This document shows, one piece after another, positions 24,553 to 32,109 of a stretch of DNA of 64,000 bases; position 1 is the stretch's first letter; each line of letters opens with the position of its first letter. The stretch lies in the IMG/VR virus record IMGVR_UViG_3300036939_000023, positions 64,001 through 128,000 of that record; one strand, written 5' to 3'. Source of the stretch: a virus. A program made the position numbers and the translations under genes. The notes under the pieces were generated by a model. That model was given only the letters and a program-made list of their open reading frames with translations. It was not told the origin of the DNA and searched no databases.

Positions 24553-24632
24553 CTTAGATGTATTAAGCTGTAAGGCATCTAAAACAGTCTTTGATATAAA
24601 ACTATCTTAAATGCCTCCTAAAAGCTTATAGG
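24553..24632 (-). other. long imperfect hairpin before the RNA ligase gene
   Basis: In the minus-strand transcript AAGCTTTTAGGAGGCATTT can pair with AGATGCCTTACAGCTT across a 25-30 nt apical region. There is no U-tract. It lies between the membrane-protein gene and the Rnl1-like ligase, so it may be an mRNA processing or stability element. Confidence 0.35.
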
Positions 24633-25139
24633 TCAATTTGGCAAAATACTAATAAAGAACCAAATAGCAATAAGAAACATCCAACCTAATAAATCAAACC
24701 ACCAACCTAACCAACTTAAATTTCTCCACCTCATATATAAGTTTAAGTTAGTAGGTTTTTTAACATATTCAACTCCTTCACTGCCTTTACCAATAAATCG
24801 TTCATTAAGTTTAAGACTTAAATTACTAATAGCTACTGGATCTGTAACGTTATCACTTTCATTAATTGAAGTAATAATTCTATTACTATAAAAATTACTT
24901 AACTCACAATAAGGATTAGTTTTAATAAAAATACAAGTATTCCCTTTAGTTAAATGATTGTTTTCCATCCAAGTCTTAACGTGATTAAATTGTTGGATAG
25001 CTTCTTTAGGTGTACTATCTACTGCATAACTAATAGGTGCTGAATAGTTATTATGAATACTAATATTTGTTACAACAATACTACCCCAATTAATAATAAA
25101 AGGAACTGTTGCAACTGCTAATGCTAGTAATTTTTTCAT
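24633..25139 (-). CDS. exported or membrane protein, 168 aa
   Basis: The N-terminus MKKLLALAVATVPFIINWGS looks like a signal sequence or anchor. A polar middle with two Cys (NTCIFIKTNPYCELSNF) may be periplasmic and disulphide-linked. The C-terminal LGWWFDLLGWMFLIAIWFFI is a clear membrane span near 145-165. This two-anchor arrangement with an outside loop would suit an envelope-located phage protein. No family recognised. Confidence 0.6.
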   Translation of the reverse strand: MKKLLALAVATVPFIINWGSIVVTNISIHNNYSAPISYAVDSTPKEAIQQFNHVKTWMENNHLTKGNTCIFIKTNPYCELSNFYSNRIITSINESDNVTDPVAISNLSLKLNERFIGKGSEGVEYVKKPTNLNLYMRWRNLSWLGWWFDLLGWMFLIAIWFFISILPN

Positions 25140-25163
25140 TGTTATATCCTTTAAGCTAACTGT

Positions 25164-25173
25164 TAATTATATA
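25164..25173 (-). promoter_or_regulatory. promoter -10 box before membrane-protein gene
   Basis: TATAAT at 25166-25171 on the minus strand, 27 nt before ATG 25139. Confidence 0.5.
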
Positions 25174-25246
25174 TTGAGCTACAAGACACCTAAACTATCA
25201 TCAAGTACAAATCTACCTTCAAGCAGCTTAAGTGTCTTTAAATCTA

Positions 25247-25468
25247 CTACAGCTTCATTTGACGAATACTAATTACTTCATCTTTGTGAAAGATAAAGAT
25301 ACCTAGATGTTCAGTAAATACTACTATGTAATCTACTAACTTAATGTAGAAGGCATACTGTAATTTAAGTACACTACCATCTTCATAAGTTAAAGTTACA
25401 CGACTATTAAAGTCTTTGTAAGTTAAGTAACTATCAATAACTTTAGCTGCTTTTTCAATCTTCTTCAT
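25247..25468 (-). CDS. small protein, 73 aa, unknown
   Basis: A basic helix MKKIEKAAKVIDSYLTYKDF precedes strands RVTLTYEDGSVLKLQYAFYI and VDYIVVFTEHLGIFIFHKDE. Unknown. Confidence 0.6.
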   Translation of the reverse strand: MKKIEKAAKVIDSYLTYKDFNSRVTLTYEDGSVLKLQYAFYIKLVDYIVVFTEHLGIFIFHKDEVISIRQMKL

Positions 25469-25477
25469 CGTTCAATC

Positions 25478-25774
25478 CTAATTACTACAACTACTCGTAA
25501 TCACTCGTTGATTAACAGTTACTACTTCTTTAGTAGATACCTTTACTAACTGTTCTTCATATTTAATCCAATTAGCTAAGTAAATAATTAAGTTATCTAC
25601 ACTTCTAATTTATTCATGGTAAGGTAATCTCTTATATTTACCGATAAACAATTCTTCAACTAAATACCAAGAAGCTAATCTAGATAAAGAAGCATCTAGA
25701 ATATTAGTAATTACTGCATATAAATTAGTTAATGTTAAATACAATAATCTTAGAGTATCTAGTACATATAACAT
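25478..25774 (-). pseudogene. 98-codon frame interrupted by an in-frame TAA
   Basis: ATG 25774 opens MLYVLDTLRLLYLTLTNLYA and runs 54 codons to TAA at 25610-25612. The same frame then continues IRSVDNLIIYLANWIKYEEQ... for 43 more codons to 25478. The first 54 codons alone may be a real small gene, or the whole may be one gene broken by a nonsense change. TAA ends many other genes here, so reassignment is unlikely. Confidence 0.45.
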
Positions 25775-25776
25775 AA

Positions 25777-26307
25777 TTAATTCCAATGTAAGTCTAATGA
25801 TTTAATAGCTGTGTATAACCAACACTCTTTAGTTGTTGTAGTACCTATTCTCTTACCTTCTTTAAATCTAACTAAGTCTTTAAGTATTCCTCTTACACTA
25901 TTACTGTTGTCTAAGTATTCATGATACTTAAATAAACCGCTAGGTAATAATCGTAACTTAGCATCTTTATACTCAATTAAGTCTTCTACTGACTGTCTTA
26001 GTAAATTACCATGTGGACTAGGAGCTAAATATAATGTACTAAACCCATTAACTTCCTTATCAAATGAATAAGTTACTTTATCTTTACTTAAGTCATACTC
26101 ACAATCATCAGCTAAATATTGTACATAATCCTCTAACTTAAATAAACAGAAATTAGGTTTAGCAAAGGTTAGTGTTTCTCTTAAAAAATGCCTATAGTAA
26201 TCATCTTGTTTATTTACACTGAATACTAACTTAACTCCAATATCATGCTTACGTTTATGTATTTTAAGTGCATGTATTTTAGTTATATTTAAATCTAATT
26301 TTTTCAT
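25777..26307 (-). CDS. hypothetical protein, 176 aa
   Basis: Start placed at ATG 26307 (MKKLDLNITKIHALKIHKRK), because the GTG at 26322 would leave no leader after the promoter at 26.33 kb. A DNA/RNA-contact-like basic start is followed by beta-rich middle (VKLVFSVNKQDDYYRHFLRE). The downstream YLAPSPHGNLLRQSVEDLIE has no match known to me. Confidence 0.6.
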   Translation of the reverse strand: MKKLDLNITKIHALKIHKRKHDIGVKLVFSVNKQDDYYRHFLRETLTFAKPNFCLFKLEDYVQYLADDCEYDLSKDKVTYSFDKEVNGFSTLYLAPSPHGNLLRQSVEDLIEYKDAKLRLLPSGLFKYHEYLDNSNSVRGILKDLVRFKEGKRIGTTTTKECWLYTAIKSLDLHWN

Positions 26308-26325
26308 TATCTCTAAACTCACTAA

Positions 26326-26335
26326 TAATTATATT
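26326..26335 (-). promoter_or_regulatory. promoter -10 box TATAATTATT
   Basis: The minus strand reads AAATATAATTATTAGTG, 21 nt before ATG 26307. Confidence 0.55.
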
Positions 26336-26341
26336 TATTAA

Positions 26342-26446
26342 TTATTCTTGTATTAACTGATTAACATACTTAACTGGAATACTAAACTTATACTTCTTAT
26401 ACTTAACAAATACTTTATTGCACTTAGGATAAAAAGTTAACTTCAT
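26342..26446 (-). CDS. basic miniprotein, 34 aa
   Basis: MKLTFYPKCNKVFVKYKKYK... is very lysine-rich with one Cys. It lies between the coiled-coil genes and the 176-aa gene. Could be a chance ORF. Confidence 0.35.
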   Translation of the reverse strand: MKLTFYPKCNKVFVKYKKYKFSIPVKYVNQLIQE

Positions 26447-26451
26447 AACAA

Positions 26452-26676
26452 CTAATCCTTATGTACTATTGCTTTAACTTGATTGATACTATGCTCTAGT
26501 TCTTTAGTGTAATTATTTAAGTTACTTAATTCTATCTCTTTATTAAATAATTTATTACTACATCTATCTAGTTCAGCTTCTACTGCTATTAGTAACTGCT
26601 CTTGATTATGTAACTTTAATTCTAGTTGCTTAATTGTGTTAACTAAACAGAACTTACTCTTAAGGTAATTAATCAT
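26452..26676 (-). CDS. coiled-coil protein, 74 aa
   Basis: Almost entirely heptad-like (VNTIKQLELKLHNQEQLLIA; KEIELSNLNNYTKELEHSIN). Overlaps the 123-aa coiled-coil gene by 8 nt; the two may pair. Confidence 0.6.
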   Translation of the reverse strand: MINYLKSKFCLVNTIKQLELKLHNQEQLLIAVEAELDRCSNKLFNKEIELSNLNNYTKELEHSINQVKAIVHKD

Positions 26677-27040
26677 AATTATGTAAATCTTTAGCTAATT
26701 GATTTATGTTATCTAACACAAAACATTTAAGGTTATCTAACTTTTGTTCTTTGAAATAAATATCTTCTTCTAATTGAGTAATTTTAATTAATAAGTTATC
26801 TACTTGTGATCTAGTTTCTTGTAATTCTTGTACTAAATCATTGTTACGTTCATCAGCTACTTCTAAGTTAGCTTTTAACCTATCTTGATTTAGAATTTGC
26901 TGTCTTAGTTGTATCACTTCAGATTCTAAATTTTGAAGTTCAATACTTTGCTGCTCAAGTATTTCATTATTATATTTTTGTATTCTCTTTAGTTCCTCAA
27001 TATAATCACTAACACCTAACAACTTAAGTAGTAGTTTCAT
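26669..27040 (-). CDS. coiled-coil protein, 123 aa
   Basis: Long uninterrupted heptad repeats (EQQSIELQNLESEVIQLRQQ; VDNLLIKITQLEEDIYFKEQ) after a short N-terminal hydrophobic MKLLLKLLGVSDYI. Similar in type to its downstream partner. Function unknown. Confidence 0.65.
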   Translation of the reverse strand: MKLLLKLLGVSDYIEELKRIQKYNNEILEQQSIELQNLESEVIQLRQQILNQDRLKANLEVADERNNDLVQELQETRSQVDNLLIKITQLEEDIYFKEQKLDNLKCFVLDNINQLAKDLHNYD

Positions 27041-27090
27041 TTCTTATCCTTGCATAATTAGTAGTAATAAAGATAAATGTATTAATTAAG

Positions 27091-27468
27091 TTAACTACAA
27101 TAATCTAATTTTATTAGTTCTACTCTTCTTTTACCTGCATTTGTTAATCCATTACTATCCCAGCAATTATCTGTATCATGTAGAACTTGTAATTCACTTA
27201 AAAATAATCTACCTAATTCTTTAATTTCATCTGGCACTAATTCATATACAACATCTGCATCTACTGATCTGTTATGTATACTTAAGCTAGTTTGATAATC
27301 AATATTTAATACTCTACCTATTGCACATCTTCTGCCATCTTTAGTACAGTACTCACAATAGTTATGTCCATCTTTATCTGTTGTTAATGCACGTCTACTA
27401 GTATCTTCAGAATAGTAGTTAACTGTCTCATTAAGAAACTCTAATCTTCTTTGTTGAATAGTTTTCAT
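27091..27468 (-). CDS. conserved phage/plasmid protein with CxxC and CAIGR, 125 aa
   Basis: HNYCEYCTKDGRRCAIGRVL near 35 is followed by LVPDEIKELGRLFLSELQVL then HDTDNCWDSNGLTNAGKRRV. It resembles the CCLGVL-type protein at 19.8 kb and related widespread small proteins with a C-x-I-G-R core and a late ND/D-x-W patch. Function unknown. Confidence 0.65.
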   Translation of the reverse strand: MKTIQQRRLEFLNETVNYYSEDTSRRALTTDKDGHNYCEYCTKDGRRCAIGRVLNIDYQTSLSIHNRSVDADVVYELVPDEIKELGRLFLSELQVLHDTDNCWDSNGLTNAGKRRVELIKLDYCS

Positions 27469-27681
27469 TTACTTATTCCTAAGTTGTTTTCTAACTTCTA
27501 GTCCCTTCTTTAATTTCAACTCACATACTGTTGAACATATAACTGCAATTAACTCTGATTCTATTTCTAATACATCATAACCATCTAAGTACTTATTCTT
27601 AATAAATAACTCAATACTAGTAGATAGTCTTTTAGTTTCTTCATCTACTACTACATAATCTTCTGAGTAAATACTGTTCAT
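27469..27681 (-). CDS. small protein, 70 aa, unknown
   Basis: Acidic start, then helices (LSTSIELFIKNKYLDGYDVL) and VCELKLKKGLEVRKQLRNK at the end. Abuts the 125-aa gene and overlaps the next by four bases. Unknown. Confidence 0.6.
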   Translation of the reverse strand: MNSIYSEDYVVVDEETKRLSTSIELFIKNKYLDGYDVLEIESELIAVICSTVCELKLKKGLEVRKQLRNK

Positions 27682-27959
27682 AATTGAATAAACTTTATTG
27701 AATCTGGTACTAAATCTAAATCATTAAAACATAATTCAAACTTATTTTTTACTTCATCTTCTGTTACCTCATAAGCTTGAAGTATCTTATACCCCACTTT
27801 CTTTTGGAATCTAAGAACATCAGTAGTACTTAATTTATTTAAACTACTACCTGCATTTTCAGGATAATAATAACTATCATCGATTCTTACTAGATAATTA
27901 TCAAATTCTAGTGGAATTGTAAATACAAAGTACTTTTTATGACAATGTTCAAATATCAT
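27678..27959 (-). CDS. small protein, 93 aa, unknown
   Basis: Beta-rich start (HCHKKYFVFTIPLEFDNYLV) with YYPENAGSSLNKLSTTDVLR and a helical end. Overlaps the 49-aa gene upstream by ATGA. Unknown. Confidence 0.6.
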   Translation of the reverse strand: MIFEHCHKKYFVFTIPLEFDNYLVRIDDSYYYPENAGSSLNKLSTTDVLRFQKKVGYKILQAYEVTEDEVKNKFELCFNDLDLVPDSIKFIQL

Positions 27960-28105
27960 CTAAATACTCCAATGTATCTATCAATAAAAAATCTTCTATA
28001 GTAACAGTAGTAATGTCTTTCAATTAACTGTTTACTACTAATACCATAATAAGCAGCTATTAGTTGTTTAGTAAATACAGCTAATGCTCTGTACTTATAT
28101 ATCAT
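27956..28105 (-). CDS. basic small protein, 49 aa
   Basis: MIYKYRALAVFTKQLIAAYY then ERHYYCYYRRFFIDRYIGVF. Rich in Tyr and Arg. Both ends overlap neighbours by a few bases, as expected in a coupled string. Unknown. Confidence 0.55.
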   Translation of the reverse strand: MIYKYRALAVFTKQLIAAYYGISSKQLIERHYYCYYRRFFIDRYIGVFR

Positions 28106-28392
28106 CGTATCTGTACTTTGTCTACTAAACTCTTAAACTTACTATAATTACTACAACTACCTTTAATCCAGTCTTTTACTGTATCACTACAATTGCTGAA
28201 TATATTGTCAACTGTATCAAATCCATTCTTATAGCTATGTAATTGTGATAATGATAACTCTGTGTCTACATAATCACTGTAATTGTAGTTACTTGTTAGT
28301 CTTACTTTATTTAACTGTAAGTAATCATTAGGTAAGTAAAAGTTGTCATAGATGTTACGTTGAGGATTATACCAAGTTACTGTAAAATTCAT
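28102..28392 (-). CDS. small protein, 96 aa, unknown
   Basis: Start at ATG 28392 (MNFTVTWYNPQRNIYDNFYL); two codons earlier is only a TTG. C-terminal half SNCSDTVKDWIKGSCSNYSK has two Cys. Followed downstream by its partner at 28.0 kb. Unknown. Confidence 0.6.
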   Translation of the reverse strand: MNFTVTWYNPQRNIYDNFYLPNDYLQLNKVRLTSNYNYSDYVDTELSLSQLHSYKNGFDTVDNIFSNCSDTVKDWIKGSCSNYSKFKSLVDKVQIR

Positions 28393-28397
28393 AATCA

Positions 28398-28439
28398 ATA
28401 AAATACTACTGAGCTAGTACCAATTAAGATAACTAGCTC
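28398..28439 (-). terminator. hairpin with weak U-tract
   Basis: Minus-strand GAGCTAGT / ACTAGCTC with a 13-nt loop followed by AGTAGTATTTTATT. Confidence 0.45.
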
Positions 28440-28453
28440 ATTTACAGTTAGTA

Positions 28454-28897
28454 TTATAGCTTCATTGTTGAAATAGCTTTAGTAATACTATTGTGTTCTA
28501 GTGGAGTTAAAGATTCAATATTACTAATTGCTACTCTAATACCTAAGTTCTTATCAAACTTATCTTTATCACTACACTTAGATAATCCTTTACCTAAGCA
28601 AGTTAAGTAACCTAATTTAGTTCTTAATTTAATTTTCTTTGGATTTGAAAAATCATTTACTTCTACATCTAACAAAGGTAAATTATTAATGGAATATAAA
28701 TATACTTCACAACTATTAGGATGCTTCTCTAATCTATTAGTAACTACTGGGTATTGTATTAACTCAATTTCTTCAGTATATTCATTTAGTACTTTTTTGT
28801 ACTCGTAATAAGTATGTTTTCTACTAACTACACTTTTAAGTACTTGATATCTAATTAAGTACTTATCACTACCAACTTCAACAATTAAACTGTTCAT
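28454..28897 (-). CDS. hypothetical protein, 147 aa
   Basis: Beta-rich throughout (NSLIVEVGSDKYLIRYQVLK; IKLRTKLGYLTCLGKGLSKC). Ends with a helix. Own terminator after it. No family recognised. Confidence 0.6.
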   Translation of the reverse strand: MNSLIVEVGSDKYLIRYQVLKSVVSRKHTYYEYKKVLNEYTEEIELIQYPVVTNRLEKHPNSCEVYLYSINNLPLLDVEVNDFSNPKKIKLRTKLGYLTCLGKGLSKCSDKDKFDKNLGIRVAISNIESLTPLEHNSITKAISTMKL

Positions 28898-28900
28898 AAT

Positions 28901-29065
28901 CTAATCCTTATTTAGTACCGTTAGTTCTCTATACTTGTAACCACTACTTGTACTGTTTAATTGTTCTACTAATTCTTTAACATAATTCAAATCATCATAA
29001 ATGTAAAAGTTATCTATTAACTTACTGTTAAATCTTTCTTGATAAATAATGTAGTACTGAGGCAT
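28901..29065 (-). CDS. small protein, 54 aa, unknown
   Basis: MPQYYIIYQERFNSKLIDNF then DDLNYVKELVEQLNSTSSGY. The ATG follows GTAGGAGATTCTAG, a strong ribosome-binding site, which supports expression. Pattern resembles small DUFs with an N-terminal strand pair and one helix. Confidence 0.65.
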   Translation of the reverse strand: MPQYYIIYQERFNSKLIDNFYIYDDLNYVKELVEQLNSTSSGYKYRELTVLNKD

Positions 29066-29131
29066 CTAGAATCTCCTACAACTGCTCTAAACTACAACAA
29101 TGACTATTTGTATTCAGTAGCTTCAGGAGCC

Positions 29132-29332
29132 TTACAGTAATCTTCTAACTGCTACTAAATCTGCATCTGTTACTGGTTTCTTACACTGTATTAATGTAAA
29201 AATATCTCCATTAACATTATTATTACTAACTACATAACCTACAGCAGTTAATCTGTCGTACTGTGGTTTATTTACCTGGTAATTTTGTACTCTGATATGT
29301 TGTTTGTTTTGAGGACACCTGATAATCTTCAT
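29132..29332 (-). CDS. small protein, 66 aa, unknown
   Basis: MKIIRCPQNKQHIRVQNYQV, a small strand region DRLTAVGYVVSNNNVNGDIF and a basic helix end. The start overlaps the next gene's stop by four bases. Unknown. Confidence 0.55.
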   Translation of the reverse strand: MKIIRCPQNKQHIRVQNYQVNKPQYDRLTAVGYVVSNNNVNGDIFTLIQCKKPVTDADLVAVRRLL

Positions 29333-29607
29333 ATACTTAATAACAGTGAAGGAACATCTAAAATAACTTTATCATCACTCTGAGGAATTAACTTTAAGTA
29401 TTGATGTGAACTAATCTTAGTAGTACAGTTAGCTACATTATCTACAATTTCATAATACTTACTGAACCTAAGATAAGCTGCATAATCTAGTTGTTGTTCC
29501 TTACAATCTTCAGGTATATCTTTAAATGTAACTGTTAACTTAGTGTTCATAAAGTTACGTTCAGCAATATAGATTTCACCTGTTTCAGTAATTATTTGAT
29601 AGTACAT
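29329..29607 (-). CDS. small protein, 92 aa, unknown
   Basis: Beta-rich (MYYQIITETGEIYIAERNFM; KISSHQYLKLIPQSDDKVIL). Promoter box 20 nt upstream. Unknown. Confidence 0.6.
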   Translation of the reverse strand: MYYQIITETGEIYIAERNFMNTKLTVTFKDIPEDCKEQQLDYAAYLRFSKYYEIVDNVANCTTKISSHQYLKLIPQSDDKVILDVPSLLLSI

Positions 29608-29624
29608 AATTTTAACCCTATTAA

Positions 29625-29634
29625 TAATTATATT
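29625..29634 (-). promoter_or_regulatory. promoter -10 box TATAATTATT
   Basis: The minus strand reads ACAAATATAATTATTAAT, 20 nt before ATG 29607. Confidence 0.6.
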
Positions 29635-29642
29635 TGTTATTA

Positions 29643-30062
29643 CTACAGTGGTGTATTTACTTCTTTTTGCTCAACTACTTCAGTATTAATAGTTTCAGTA
29701 TTCTTCTTACTTTTACGTAACTTAAAATCATCTGTTTTAACTAATTCTTTAGTCTGCATTTTAATTAACTTCTCTAAATCTTCTATTTCCGGTTCTTCAC
29801 TAAGTTCACCTAACAATGAATGGATAGGTAACTCTACTTTGTTGTAAATTGTACTTAGTAGGAAATGTAACCACTGTAAATTATCTGTACTATTATTGCT
29901 GTAGTTATTAAATATATCTTTAAGCTCATTTAGTAACTTATCTGTTTTGTTAGTTCTTTTAGCTTTTACTTGTTGTTCTAGTTGTTGTTTTTCTTGTTGT
30001 ACTTTAATAAATGCAGCTTCAAGTTCTTCTCTAGTTAAATTTGACCAATCAAAAGTAGACAT
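29643..30062 (-). CDS. coiled-coil protein, 139 aa
   Basis: MSTFDWSNLTREELEAAFIK then heptads with KVQQEKQQLEQQVKAKRTNK. The middle contains an amphipathic LLSTIYNKVELPIHSLLGEL and the C-terminus is Lys/Glu-rich. Function unknown; possibly a scaffold or oligomeric binding protein. Confidence 0.6.
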   Translation of the reverse strand: MSTFDWSNLTREELEAAFIKVQQEKQQLEQQVKAKRTNKTDKLLNELKDIFNNYSNNSTDNLQWLHFLLSTIYNKVELPIHSLLGELSEEPEIEDLEKLIKMQTKELVKTDDFKLRKSKKNTETINTEVVEQKEVNTPL

Positions 30063-30100
30063 AGTTTAATTAAATAATAAATAAATATACTAAGTATTCG

Positions 30101-30367
30101 TTAATATTTAACTCTTAAGTTATGTGACTGTAACATATTTACAATTACTGCTTTTACTTTATTACCAGTAAATGTATCAGGATAATTTAGATTATAGGAA
30201 TTACTTTGTGAACTTTCACTTAATCTAAATCCAGGTTTATTTTGTATTAACATTAAGTCATTCAATACAGTAATATCAGGTGTTCTACTAAATGTGATAA
30301 TAATAAATGCACTAGTTGTTATTACTGCTACATCATAATCAGCTACTAAGCTATCTGTCCAATTCAT
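30101..30367 (-). CDS. small protein, 88 aa, unknown
   Basis: Start at ATG 30367 (MNWTDSLVADYDVAVITTSA) rather than the TTG that overlaps the next gene. Contains IIITFSRTPDITVLNDLMLI and a Ser-rich loop, then NKVKAVIVNMLQSHNLRVKY. Unknown. Confidence 0.6.
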   Translation of the reverse strand: MNWTDSLVADYDVAVITTSAFIIITFSRTPDITVLNDLMLIQNKPGFRLSESSQSNSYNLNYPDTFTGNKVKAVIVNMLQSHNLRVKY

Positions 30368-30369
30368 AA

Positions 30370-31026
30370 TTACCAACTTAATTGCTTATTTTCAATATTC
30401 CAGTAGTAGTCTTTGTTTCTGTACTTAAACTGTATTGTGTTGTCATTAAAACTATAAGTTGTACCTCTAGGTATACTAATGAAGTCTTTAATACAATTCC
30501 AAGTATCTGGAGGTAATGTTGTACTTGTATCTAATACAATATCTCCTAATAAACTACAACTGCTAAATACAAATTCTTCAGTAAAATAACTATCTTCAGT
30601 ATTGTATTTTTTTCCACTTTTAAAGTACTCTACTACTAATTTTGCATTAATAGTAAAAGTACTAATGTTACTGTCAAATACATCTATTTCTCTAATGATG
30701 TTTAAGTGGAGTTCTTGTACTGATTTAATACTAAAGTAAAAGTGATACTTACGTACTAAGTGAAGTTTAATTTTTTCAATTAATCTACTAATAAAATATC
30801 TTTTACAACTAATTTCAGCTAACCTAGTATTAGGTTTAAAAGTTACAACAATAGGTACTTTATCTTCTACTGTTAGTAATTCATTGTTTTTATAGTTGTA
30901 TTGCTTACTAATTAACTTAACTGTATGATATTCGTTAGTTTCAGGCAGTAAAAATTCAATGTCTTGTATTCTTGCACTATCAATAAATAGTACTTGAGGT
31001 AATGGCTTTAAAATCTGAGTCTGCAT
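30370..31026 (-). CDS. hypothetical protein, 218 aa
   Basis: Almost entirely beta-strand-like (VLFIDSARIQDIEFLLPETN; AKLVVEYFKSGKKYNTEDSY; TIQFKYRNKDYYWNIENKQL). No signal sequence. Close spacing to the 88-aa gene. Unknown. Confidence 0.6.
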   Translation of the reverse strand: MQTQILKPLPQVLFIDSARIQDIEFLLPETNEYHTVKLISKQYNYKNNELLTVEDKVPIVVTFKPNTRLAEISCKRYFISRLIEKIKLHLVRKYHFYFSIKSVQELHLNIIREIDVFDSNISTFTINAKLVVEYFKSGKKYNTEDSYFTEEFVFSSCSLLGDIVLDTSTTLPPDTWNCIKDFISIPRGTTYSFNDNTIQFKYRNKDYYWNIENKQLSW

Positions 31027-31062
31027 TTGAATAAAAATATAAGAATAAGTATAGTATTTATT

Positions 31063-31773
31063 TTAAATAGTTAGATTTAATGTAGATACTAAAGCTTGTT
31101 CCAAATAACAATATTGACTTGGTTCATACACAACCCTATTACCTATTTTAGTAGGTTCTACATTCTTACCAATTCTAAGAAATGAACTAGCTCTTTTTCT
31201 AAATGTATTAAGTTGTGTAGTATCTAAATTAATTCCTTTAGCTCTTAACCATTCATCAGCAGTTACATATCCAGCAGATTCATAGTTATCTTCCATCCCT
31301 GCTACAACCACTGAATAGCATCCTGGATTTGTTTCTCCACTCTTGAATAGCTTTTTTTGCTCACTAGCTAAGGCATCTAACTGTTTTTGTTGATTTACTA
31401 ACAATGTAGTAATAGTTTCTTGTAATTTGTCTAATTGGGATAAAGAACTATTAGGTGAAATGTATCCTCCTTCTTTTCTAATGCTAGGTAATACTTCTTT
31501 AGTAATCCATCTCTTAAAGTCTTTTGCTGATTCTAGTTTTGATCTCAAAATTAAAGAATATAAACCAGATTCGTTAATGAATACTAGATTTCTACTTGAT
31601 GCGGCAAAATACCGGGTGAGCTTATCTTCTTCTTCTACATGTGTTCTCACAGCATCAGAAGTATCTGAATAGCCTAAAATAGTTGCTACATCAGCTCCAG
31701 AAAACCATAATTCACTTTCAATCTCTAATGTTCTAACTTCTTTATCGTTATACTTAAATACTGCTAAATCCAT
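31063..31773 (-). CDS. Bro-N domain antirepressor-like protein
   Basis: 236 aa from ATG 31773; the earlier start is hydrophobic and improbable. The N-terminus LAVFKYNDKEVRTLEIESEL then WFSGADVATILGYSDTSDAV, HVEEEDKL, VFINESGLYSLILRSKLESA and FKRWITKEVLPSIRKEGGYI is a complete Bro-N/ANT DNA-binding domain. The C-terminal half has a coiled coil (LSQLDKLQETITTLLVNQQK) and a second domain with TADEWLRAKGINLDTTQLNT that resembles an ANT/KilA-C-like helical module. In phages these act as antirepressors or regulators. A 16-bp perfect palindrome lies 50 bp upstream of the start. Confidence 0.88.
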   Translation of the reverse strand: MDLAVFKYNDKEVRTLEIESELWFSGADVATILGYSDTSDAVRTHVEEEDKLTRYFAASSRNLVFINESGLYSLILRSKLESAKDFKRWITKEVLPSIRKEGGYISPNSSLSQLDKLQETITTLLVNQQKQLDALASEQKKLFKSGETNPGCYSVVVAGMEDNYESAGYVTADEWLRAKGINLDTTQLNTFRKRASSFLRIGKNVEPTKIGNRVVYEPSQYCYLEQALVSTLNLTI

Positions 31774-31822
31774 TGTTAGTAAAAATAAAAGATAAATATA
31801 CTGCATAAGTAAATATACCTAA

Positions 31823-31838
31823 ATGCAAAATTTTGCAT
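31823..31838. promoter_or_regulatory. 16-bp palindrome, possible operator
   Basis: ATGCAAAATTTTGCAT is a perfect inverted repeat, 50 bp upstream of the Bro-N start. A dimeric regulator site, possibly autoregulatory. Confidence 0.5.
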
Positions 31839-31839
31839 T

Positions 31840-31904
31840 GACTAAAACGCTGAAACTCTTATCTTGTAGTAGATGCAGCCTGTGATTTAGACGCTTATAT
31901 AAGC
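31840..31904. other. short non-coding segment sharing motifs with 19.2 kb
   Basis: GCCTGTGAT and CGCTTATATAAG occur here as at 19,233 and 19,313, and GCTGAAACTC is the inverse of GGGTTTCAGC at 19.29 kb. No ORF. Confidence 0.35.
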
Positions 31905-32105
31905 TTACTTAACCTCAAAGTAGTTTTTAGTTACTAATCCACTAGGTAACTTATTTGTACCTATTGTTCCACCTAACATTTGTTCTACTGTACCGGAAAC
32001 TTCAGTAATTCTTATAATTAAATCAATATTATTAATCTTTACAACTATACCTGTACAGTCGTAGCCTTGTTCTTTAAATGTTACTTTAGATCCAATATCT
32101 GTCAT
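31905..32105 (-). CDS. small beta-barrel-like protein, 66 aa
   Basis: MTDIGSKVTFKEQGYDCTGI then VVKINNIDLIIRITEVSGTV: short SH3-like strands with a KVTF start and a late glycine-rich loop (LGGTIGTNKLPSG). Function unknown. Confidence 0.6.
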   Translation of the reverse strand: MTDIGSKVTFKEQGYDCTGIVVKINNIDLIIRITEVSGTVEQMLGGTIGTNKLPSGLVTKNYFEVK

Positions 32106-32109
32106 TGTT

